Assembly (NCBI GenBank): GCA_013001365.1
Contig: JABDMQ010000222.1
Coordinates: 1 to 5,123, forward strand
Direction of reading: 5' to 3'
Length of the DNA stretch: 5,123 bases
Origin: Flavobacteriaceae bacterium
GTDB taxonomy: Bacteria > Bacteroidota > Bacteroidia > Flavobacteriales > Flavobacteriaceae
A program made the position numbers and the translations under genes. Positions 1 to 5,123 of the stretch are shown here, piece by piece. Position 1 is the stretch's first letter. Each line of letters starts with the position of its first letter. The notes beneath the pieces are model-generated. The model was not told the origin of the DNA and did no database searches. It was given only the letters and a program-made list of their open reading frames with translations.

Positions 1-768
1 ATTTATGTTATGATCGGAGCATCTATATACCACATTCAGGAAAAACTCATTTTCTTGTCATCGAAATTACCAATGGACCATACGTATCAAATGACCGTGC
101 CATTTGAAGAGATATTCCTCGAATCAGAAGATGGCGCTGTGATCAATGCCATTCTTCAAAAGGCAGACAACCCAAAAGGCCTAATACTGTATTTTCATGG
201 CAATGCAGGGGATCTATCACGTTGGAGCACTATAACATCGTTCTTTGTTGAGAAGGATTACGATGTGCTGGTCATGGACTATCGCACTTATGGTAAGAGC
301 ACAGGTAAATTGAGTGAAAAAGCATTATACGCAGATGCCCAATTGATTTATGATCATGCCTTGAAATCCTATGCAGAGAAAGACATCACACTTTATGGAA
401 GATCATTGGGAACGGGTTTGGCCACCTATTTGGCATCCAAGAACCAACCAAATCAAATCTTGTTGGAAACACCCTATTACGATCTTTACCAGGTTGCGAA
501 AAACCGTTTTCCTTTTTTTCCGGTGCGATATTTAATGGCCTACGAATTTCCTAGCCATGAGTATGTCTTGAAAGCGTCTTGTCCGATCACAATTTTTCAT
601 GGAACTAATGATTACATCGTTCCTTTTGATTCTGGCAAGAAATTATTTGATGTGATTCCCAGTGCGAAGAAAACATTCATTGGTATCGAAGGTGGTAGGC
701 ATAATAACCTGATTGAATTTGACCAATACCATCAAGCCGTTGAGAACGCCCTTAAAGTCGATGACTGA
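1..768 (+). CDS. Alpha/beta hydrolase, BEM46/ABHD13-like, 5'-partial
   Basis: Serine hydrolase of the alpha/beta fold; the substrate cannot be told from the sequence. Counting from the ATG at position 10, the motifs are the oxyanion-hole HGNAGD (residues 64-69), nucleophile elbow GRSLG with Ser132, a probable acid Asp201 in HGTNDYIVP, and His231 in GGRHNN. The triad is therefore complete and in the right order. The start at 10 is probably not real. The frame is open to the window edge (it reads I-Y-V before that Met), and the hydrophobic stretch before QEKLIF looks like the end of the N-terminal membrane helix usual in this family, so the gene very likely begins upstream. Such proteins are usually anchored in the inner membrane by that helix (family knowledge). 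The TGA stop lies 6 bases from the stop of the convergent EEP gene. Family confidence is high; exact function is unknown. Confidence 0.9.
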   Translation: MYVMIGASIYHIQEKLIFLSSKLPMDHTYQMTVPFEEIFLESEDGAVINAILQKADNPKGLILYFHGNAGDLSRWSTITSFFVEKDYDVLVMDYRTYGKSTGKLSEKALYADAQLIYDHALKSYAEKDITLYGRSLGTGLATYLASKNQPNQILLETPYYDLYQVAKNRFPFFPVRYLMAYEFPSHEYVLKASCPITIFHGTNDYIVPFDSGKKLFDVIPSAKKTFIGIEGGRHNNLIEFDQYHQAVENALKVDD

Positions 769-774
769 AAAGCA

Positions 775-1683
775 TCAATCATTGAAGTTGAAACTGCCGA
801 TCAACATATCATGATTTGAGTAGTCCTTGAAATAGAATTTCTTGAGCGTGATCGGCTCTATGTCCTCATCAACCCAAATTTGGTCAAGTTCCAGAAGAGG
901 CAGTCCTTTTGGCCAAGTGGCCGTGAATCCTTCACTTACATCATGGAAACTTTGATAATCTTTTTTGAAGTCATTGAAATGATAGCTTTCATATGGTGTG
1001 TTGAAATCGCCAAAAACCATGTCCACCTTGTTCTTTAAGGCTTCTGCATGTATTTTTTCGATGTCCTGCCATTGATTGAAATATCCACCTTTTACACCTA
1101 CATCCGCAATCATCAGGGTTTTGTTTTTTCCAACTATGGACGCTTTAAAGGTGTGGAATTTAGTTATCTCAAATTTCTGGTAGTCGATCAGCTCGATATT
1201 GTCTTTGGTCGCAATCAAGAAATACCCTTGAACTATATTAAACTGGTATTGTGGGAACTGTTCTTTTAGGTATTTAAGCTCAGTCATGCTTAATTTTCGG
1301 GTTTCAAGAAACGCCATGATGTCTGGTTCGAATAAATCGATCTGTTCCTTCAATTCTTCCCTAGGCAAGAATTTCCTGTTGTCGATGTTCCAAAGCAAAA
1401 TATGATTGTTATCCTTATCTATTTCAACTCTATGGAAGCCATAATAACTGAATAGCCAATGAGCAGCTAAAAGTAACGTCACAATTAAGGTACTTCTAAA
1501 CCACGTTCTTTCAGGGATCAAAAGCATTGAAATGAAAAGACCGAGACCGATCAATACCGGCATAGGAAAGGCATTGAATATCATCGCCAGATCATAGCTT
1601 CGATCCTTAATAAAAAAGTGTACAAGAAGCAATAATGCAAATGGTATCAGCAATGATTTTCCAAGGATTACTAGCAGCTTCAC
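775..1683 (-). CDS. Membrane-anchored endonuclease/exonuclease/phosphatase (EEP) family protein
   Basis: A 302-residue protein with three predicted membrane segments at about residues 3-24, 32-56 and 63-81, followed by an EEP (DNase I/exonuclease III-like) domain from about 94 to the end. The metal-dependent catalytic motifs are visible: Asn99 in LLWNIDN, Glu127 in IMAFLET, Asp226 and Asn228 in GDFNTP, Asp267 in LELDQIWV, and His291 in SNHDML. The His often found in the mid-domain strand is not seen; the matching stretch reads ADVGVKGG. The domain could cleave phosphodiesters or phosphomonoesters of nucleic acid, lipid or inositol phosphate; the sequence does not say which. The start codon is GTG. 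A TAA stop lies in frame two codons upstream, and the next Met (residue 34) would delete the first membrane helix, so GTG is preferred. It begins 15 bases after the lysS stop and is probably co-transcribed with it. Confidence 0.88.
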   Translation of the reverse strand: MKLLVILGKSLLIPFALLLLVHFFIKDRSYDLAMIFNAFPMPVLIGLGLFISMLLIPERTWFRSTLIVTLLLAAHWLFSYYGFHRVEIDKDNNHILLWNIDNRKFLPREELKEQIDLFEPDIMAFLETRKLSMTELKYLKEQFPQYQFNIVQGYFLIATKDNIELIDYQKFEITKFHTFKASIVGKNKTLMIADVGVKGGYFNQWQDIEKIHAEALKNKVDMVFGDFNTPYESYHFNDFKKDYQSFHDVSEGFTATWPKGLPLLELDQIWVDEDIEPITLKKFYFKDYSNHDMLIGSFNFND

Positions 1684-1698
1684 GTCTTATGATCTTGA

Positions 1699-3390
1699 TT
1701 ACTCAGCAACCTCAACGATCAGGTTGTCTTCTGTTTTGGTGACTTTTGTTAACCCCAGCTTTGATAGTCCTTTCATGCCTTTGTCCCATCCTTTGTTACT
1801 CAGGCCAGCTTGACTCTTGAGCTCTGAAAGATTCATGGTACCTTCTTTCTTGAGGATATCAAAAATGGCTTTTTCATTATCATTTAACTCAACGGCTTTT
1901 TTCTCTGGTCGCATCTGTGGGAAGAACAAGACATCTTGTATGGAAGCACTATTGGTCAAGAACATGGTGAGTCTGTCGATCCCGATGCCAATTCCACTTG
2001 TTGGTGGCATACCATATTCCAAGGCACGAAGGAAATCCTGGTCGATGAACATCGCCTCATCATCGCCTTTTTCAGAGAGCTTCAGTTGGTCTTCAAAACG
2101 TTCGCGCTGATCGATAGGGTCGTTCAACTCAGAATAGGCATTGGCCAACTCCTTGCCGTTAACGATCAATTCAAATCGTTCTGTCAGACCTTCCTTGGTG
2201 CGGTGCTTCTTAGTGAGAGGACTCATCTCTACAGGATAATCGATGATGAAGGTTGGTTGTATATAATGGTCCTCACAGGTTTCCCCGAATATCTCATCTA
2301 TCAGCTTGCCGATTCCCATGGTGTCATCCACCTCGATGTTCAACGATTTAGCCGCCGCTCTTACTTCGTCTTCTGATTTTTGGTATAGATCGAAACCAGT
2401 ATGTTCTTTAATAGCATCGAGAATCCCGATGCGCTTGTAAGGCGCTTTGAAGTCGATGATCTTATCGTCCAGCTCGACCTTGCTCGTACCATGAAGTTCC
2501 ATGGCCACTTTTTCCAATAAGGTTTCCGTGGTGTCCATCATCCAATTGTAGTCCTTATAAGCAGCATACATTTCCATTACGGTAAACTCGGGGTTATGGG
2601 TTCTGTCCATCCCTTCATTTCTGAAATCCTTGGAGAACTCATATACACCATCAAAGCCACCAACGATCAATCGCTTTAAGTACAACTCATTGGCTATCCT
2701 TAAATACAATGGCATGTTCAAGGTGTTGTGGTGGGTTATGAACGGTCGCGCAGCAGCACCTCCTGGAATAGGCTGTAAAATCGGTGTTTCCACTTCCAGA
2801 AACCCCATATCATTATAGAAATCTCGGATAACGTTCATGATCTTGGTACGTTTCACGAATACCTCTTTCACCTTAGGGTTTACCACCAAGTCAACATAAC
2901 GCATTCTGTAGCGTTGTTCCGGATCATTGAATTCGTCGTAGGTATTCCCGTCGGCATCCTGCTTTGGCAATGGCAAAGGCCTCAGGGTTTTGCTCAATAC
3001 CTTGAAGTTCTTTACAAGAACGGTTTTTTCACCCACCTTGGTGGTGAACAATTCGCCTTCGACACCAATAAAATCGCCTATGTCCAGCAGTTTTTTATAA
3101 ACGTCATTATACAGGGTCTTATCATCGCCTGGACATATCTCATCCCGGTTAAAATAGACTTGTATCCTGCCTTCGCTGTCCTGCAATTCTGCAAAACTGG
3201 CCTTGCCTTGTATACGGCGACTCATAAGTCGACCTGCGATCACGACTTTTTTGCCTTCTGAAAACTCCTGTCTAATGGCTGCGGAAGTTGCGTCTACCAT
3301 ATATTGTTCTGCAGGGTAGGGGTCAATTCCCAATTCACGAAGCTGGCTTAGCTTTTCCCTTCGTATCAGTTCTTGTTCAGAAAGTTGCAT
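1699..3390 (-). CDS. lysS: Lysyl-tRNA synthetase, class II
   Basis: Charges tRNA-Lys with lysine using ATP in the cytoplasm; essential for translation. The 563-residue protein has an N-terminal OB-fold anticodon-binding domain (about 48-140, including VVIAGRLMSRRIQGKASF) and a class II catalytic core. Visible landmarks are motif 1 around GFLEVETPILQP (196-207), the GGAAARPFITHHNTLN segment (210-225), motif 2 in FRNEGMDRTHNPEF (257-270), and motif 3 in GIGIGIDRL with Arg473. The LysRS-typical ELANAYSELNDP is at 414-425. The core ends near MRPEK (493-497), about where the 505-residue E. coli enzyme stops. The remaining roughly 65 residues form an extra C-terminal domain with helix-helix-helix-strand character resembling a winged helix. 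The ATG at 3388-3390 starts a normal MQLSEQELIRREKL N-terminus. A TAnnTTTG promoter element lies 19 bases upstream, and the EEP gene follows closely. Confidence 0.98.
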   Translation of the reverse strand: MQLSEQELIRREKLSQLRELGIDPYPAEQYMVDATSAAIRQEFSEGKKVVIAGRLMSRRIQGKASFAELQDSEGRIQVYFNRDEICPGDDKTLYNDVYKKLLDIGDFIGVEGELFTTKVGEKTVLVKNFKVLSKTLRPLPLPKQDADGNTYDEFNDPEQRYRMRYVDLVVNPKVKEVFVKRTKIMNVIRDFYNDMGFLEVETPILQPIPGGAAARPFITHHNTLNMPLYLRIANELYLKRLIVGGFDGVYEFSKDFRNEGMDRTHNPEFTVMEMYAAYKDYNWMMDTTETLLEKVAMELHGTSKVELDDKIIDFKAPYKRIGILDAIKEHTGFDLYQKSEDEVRAAAKSLNIEVDDTMGIGKLIDEIFGETCEDHYIQPTFIIDYPVEMSPLTKKHRTKEGLTERFELIVNGKELANAYSELNDPIDQRERFEDQLKLSEKGDDEAMFIDQDFLRALEYGMPPTSGIGIGIDRLTMFLTNSASIQDVLFFPQMRPEKKAVELNDNEKAIFDILKKEGTMNLSELKSQAGLSNKGWDKGMKGLSKLGLTKVTKTEDNLIVEVAE

Positions 3391-3409
3391 TAGTGTTCTT
3401 TTAGAGTTG

Positions 3410-3417
3410 CAAAATTA
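3410..3417 (-). promoter_or_regulatory. Candidate Bacteroidota -7 promoter element for lysS
   Basis: On the minus strand this reads TAATTTTG, an exact match to the Bacteroidota sigma-ABfr -7 consensus TAnnTTTG. It lies in the 57-base gap between the thioredoxin-like gene and lysS, 19 bases before the lysS ATG, which would give a short leader of roughly a dozen bases. No TTG -33 element is seen at the usual 17-23 base spacing, so the call rests on the -7 match and its position only. The start AAAAGAACACTA-ATG has no Shine-Dalgarno sequence, as is usual in this phylum. Confidence 0.5.
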
Positions 3418-3447
3418 CACTATTTGCAAAAATTAGGATATATCTTT

Positions 3448-4335
3448 TTAATTTGATTTTATAACGCCAAGATTTTCCTTTAGGTCGTCGTTTTCTGGAT
3501 GAATTGTTATCGCCGTTTCCAATACAGAAATGGCCTTGTCTTTGTGCCCACTAGCTCCTAAGGTATTGGCAAAGCTCATATAAGCTCTAGGTTGGTCGGG
3601 GAATAGTTTGGTGTTGAATTCAAATACGGCAAGGGATTCTTCTATTTTTTGGTCAGCGAATAAAATTCGCCCATAGGTATTGAGCTCAAACATGCTAGAG
3701 ACTTCATTGCCATACTTTTTCAATAGCTTTTTTTGCTGCCTTTTGAAACCATTAATGCCTTTCTTCTTCAAAATATCATCAACAACTGTAACGATCTGGT
3801 AATTTGATTCGTAGGTATTCGAGGTAATTATTTCTAGTATGTCTTTTTCCAGATTATCCACTGGTTCTTCAACAATGCGATTCACCTCCTTACCATCCTT
3901 AAAGAAGATGAAAGTCGGCACGCGATGAATGTTCAGGCCTTTCTCCTCATGCCCTGGACTCTTTTTATACATGCCAGCTTTGTTGCTAAGGGCTACTGCA
4001 GTAAGTTTCTCCATCGGAAAGTTGGCGGTTTCCAGGATTTTATAGAACCTAGGGACTTCCCGTTTGCTATCGCCACACCAAGTGCCCATAAATAGTAGGA
4101 TGTCATAATCCTTGAGGTTTTTAACCAATTCATTTATAACTGATTCTTCTGGTTGGTAATCGTCGTAGTTCTTGGAGAACCATGAATTGTAGTTGGTGGA
4201 GGTAAGCCCTTCCTTGTTTATTATTCCTAAAAGAAATGACGTTTTTCCGCTTGTGTTCTCTTGGTTGATGCGTTGCGCCTCTGTCAAGTTAAAGGAGCAA
4301 TAAAAAATGATAGTAATTAAAATTGCACGTCTCAT
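3448..4335 (-). CDS. Secreted thioredoxin-like protein with C-terminal TPR repeats
   Basis: A 295-residue protein with an N-terminal signal peptide: MRR, a hydrophobic run, then a likely signal peptidase I cut after LTEA (residue 20). No lipobox is seen at Cys13, so it is probably a soluble periplasmic protein. Residues about 60-170 have a thioredoxin fold: strand ILLFMGTWCGDSKREVPRF (79-97), and a cis-proline at Pro140 in HRVPTFIFFKDG. The active site is CGDS, not CxxC, leaving Cys87 as the only cysteine of the mature protein. The C-terminal part (about 213-290) carries two TPR-like helical hairpins, the second around AYMSFANTLGASGHKDKAIS. It could be a thiol reductase working through mixed disulfides, a thiol carrier, or a chaperone/adaptor that has lost oxidoreductase activity. 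The ATG lies 97 bases downstream of the regulator's stop on the same strand. Confidence 0.85.
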   Translation of the reverse strand: MRRAILITIIFYCSFNLTEAQRINQENTSGKTSFLLGIINKEGLTSTNYNSWFSKNYDDYQPEESVINELVKNLKDYDILLFMGTWCGDSKREVPRFYKILETANFPMEKLTAVALSNKAGMYKKSPGHEEKGLNIHRVPTFIFFKDGKEVNRIVEEPVDNLEKDILEIITSNTYESNYQIVTVVDDILKKKGINGFKRQQKKLLKKYGNEVSSMFELNTYGRILFADQKIEESLAVFEFNTKLFPDQPRAYMSFANTLGASGHKDKAISVLETAITIHPENDDLKENLGVIKSN

Positions 4336-4434
4336 GTCTTTGATAATTTATAGATTAACATCAAAAATGCAAATCGAAGCTTATGTTGCCTAGTTGATCA
4401 GGGTGGAAAAAAGGACTAGTACCAGGTTGATTTT
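4336..4434 (-). other. Intergenic spacer with weak promoter-like elements
   Basis: This is the 99-base gap between the LuxR-type gene and the thioredoxin-like gene. On the minus strand, two sequences each match TAnnTTTG with one mismatch: TCGATTTG (4377-4370) and CATTTTTG (4369-4362). The second would place a transcription start about 20 bases before the ATG. Neither has a clear TTG at -33 spacing. A T-run near 4406-4413 has only the short ACTAGT palindrome before it, which is too weak to call an intrinsic terminator. The gap is consistent either with a separate promoter or with read-through from the regulator gene. No small gene is seen. Confidence 0.3.
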
Positions 4435-5123
4435 TCAGTTTTTGGAAAAAAGGGACTTGGCATCTTCTCTTGTCGACACATTTAATTTCTTGTAAATACT
4501 GTTGATATGTGTCTTGACCGTACTAACGCTAACGAACAATGATTCCGCAATATCCTTATTGCTTTTATCATCAAGGATATGGTCTAGAATGGTTTGCTCT
4601 TGCTTGGTCAGTGCCGATTTCAAATCAGTTGATTTGAGGGTTCTTTTTGATCTTGCTTTATTATAGAACAGGGCATTTGCCAACATCGAAATGATCAATA
4701 ATGCAGCAAGAATTTTTATCCAAGGAAAACTAGAGTTTGATCTTGAAATGGCATAGCGATCAGCTTCAATATCAGAAACAAATTGCTTGGAATAAGGAAT
4801 ACTTGGATAAGCGGCCACTAGTCTTTCTTCCAGATCATCGTAATACGGATTGGTCTTTAGGTCCTCCAAATAATAATCATGAAATTCTGATGACCGATCA
4901 GACAAGAACGAATAAACGTATAATTCGGCAAGCGGTTCGTTTAGGTTTTTGCCTTGGTCTTGTAGGATCTTGAACCACTTTTTATTATTCAGTTTACGGC
5001 TGGCTTCGCTTCTTATTTCAGTGTAAGCAAATCGCATGTCTTCCTTAAGCGAATCGATTTTCATGATGGCGAGAGACTTCTGGTTATTGGCCACGATATC
5101 ACAGAACATTTGGGCATCGAACG
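4435..5123 (-). CDS. Membrane-anchored LuxR-type transcriptional regulator, 5'-partial
   Basis: This is the C-terminal part of a transcription regulator. Counting from the first Met in the window (codon 5109-5107), residues 1-128 are a charged, mostly helical region without a domain I recognise. A single membrane helix follows at about 129-149 (WIKILAALLIISMLANALF), then a positively charged linker (NKARSKRTLK), then a LuxR/GerE DNA-binding domain at about 167-222. The HTH has the family landmarks LTKQEQTIL, NKDIAESLFVSVSTVKTH and YKKLNV. The charge pattern puts the HTH in the cytoplasm and the N-terminal region in the periplasm, suggesting a one-component sensor or signal-coupled regulator (inference). 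The frame is open to the window edge (F-D-A-Q before that Met), so the internal Met is probably not the start, and the missing N-terminus would carry a signal sequence or more sensor region. The gene is followed on the same strand by the thioredoxin-like gene. Confidence 0.88.
   Translation of the reverse strand, partial: FDAQMFCDIVANNQKSLAIMKIDSLKEDMRFAYTEIRSEASRKLNNKKWFKILQDQGKNLNEPLAELYVYSFLSDRSSEFHDYYLEDLKTNPYYDDLEERLVAAYPSIPYSKQFVSDIEADRYAISRSNSSFPWIKILAALLIISMLANALFYNKARSKRTLKSTDLKSALTKQEQTILDHILDDKSNKDIAESLFVSVSTVKTHINSIYKKLNVSTREDAKSLFSKN

Noticed and set aside
740..800. Possible bidirectional terminator between the convergent hydrolase and EEP genes
   Set aside because: Only a short ATGA/TCAT pairing can be drawn and there is no T-run, so no terminator can be supported.
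1048..1269. Plus-strand open frame of 73 codons inside the EEP gene
   Set aside because: It lies wholly opposite a gene with clear family motifs, has no recognisable domain, and is best explained as an antisense shadow.
1817..3261. Four plus-strand open frames (62-146 codons) opposite lysS
   Set aside because: All are antisense to a well-conserved synthetase and encode no recognisable protein features.
3448..4335. Lipoprotein signal at Cys13 of the thioredoxin-like protein
   Set aside because: The residues before the cysteine (I-F-Y) do not fit a lipobox, and a better signal peptidase I site follows at LTEA.
4381..4434. Possible terminator or operator formed by the two CTAGT-containing stretches after the LuxR-type gene
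   Set aside because: The two stretches are only an imperfect direct repeat, and the ACTAGT and TGATCA palindromes are 6 bp each, which is too short to distinguish from chance.
4737..4973. Plus-strand open frame of 78 codons opposite the LuxR-type gene
   Set aside because: It is antisense to a gene with a clear membrane helix and HTH domain, and its product has no recognisable motif.

Overview
The window looks like ordinary chromosomal DNA from a member of the Bacteroidota, most likely a marine-type Flavobacteriaceae. The evidence is the moderately AT-rich composition, genes without Shine-Dalgarno sequences, a TAnnTTTG-type promoter element in front of lysS, a lysyl-tRNA synthetase with an extra C-terminal domain, and several proteins of styles common in flavobacteria. 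This placement is inferred from the sequence alone, and no genus is claimed.

Layout, left to right. Positions 1-768 (+) hold a serine alpha/beta hydrolase of the BEM46/ABHD13-like membrane-anchored type. Its reading frame is open at the left edge, so its N-terminus lies outside the window. It converges, 6 bases apart, with a minus-strand block. Read in the direction of transcription (right to left), that block is: the C-terminal part of a membrane-anchored LuxR-type regulator (5123-4435, running off the right edge); a secreted thioredoxin-fold/TPR protein with a single active-site cysteine (4335-3448); lysS (3390-1699); and a membrane-anchored endonuclease/exonuclease/phosphatase-family protein (1683-775).

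The likely transcription units are inferred. lysS and the EEP gene are 15 bases apart and probably co-transcribed from a promoter just upstream of lysS. The thioredoxin-like gene lies 97 bases downstream of the regulator gene, and either has its own promoter or reads through from it. There are no RNA genes, mobile elements, CRISPR arrays or convincing intrinsic terminators.

I found no sign of an undescribed multi-gene system. The points most worth a second look are the monothiol (CxxS) thioredoxin-TPR protein beside a membrane-bound LuxR regulator, and the winged-helix-like tail on lysyl-tRNA synthetase.
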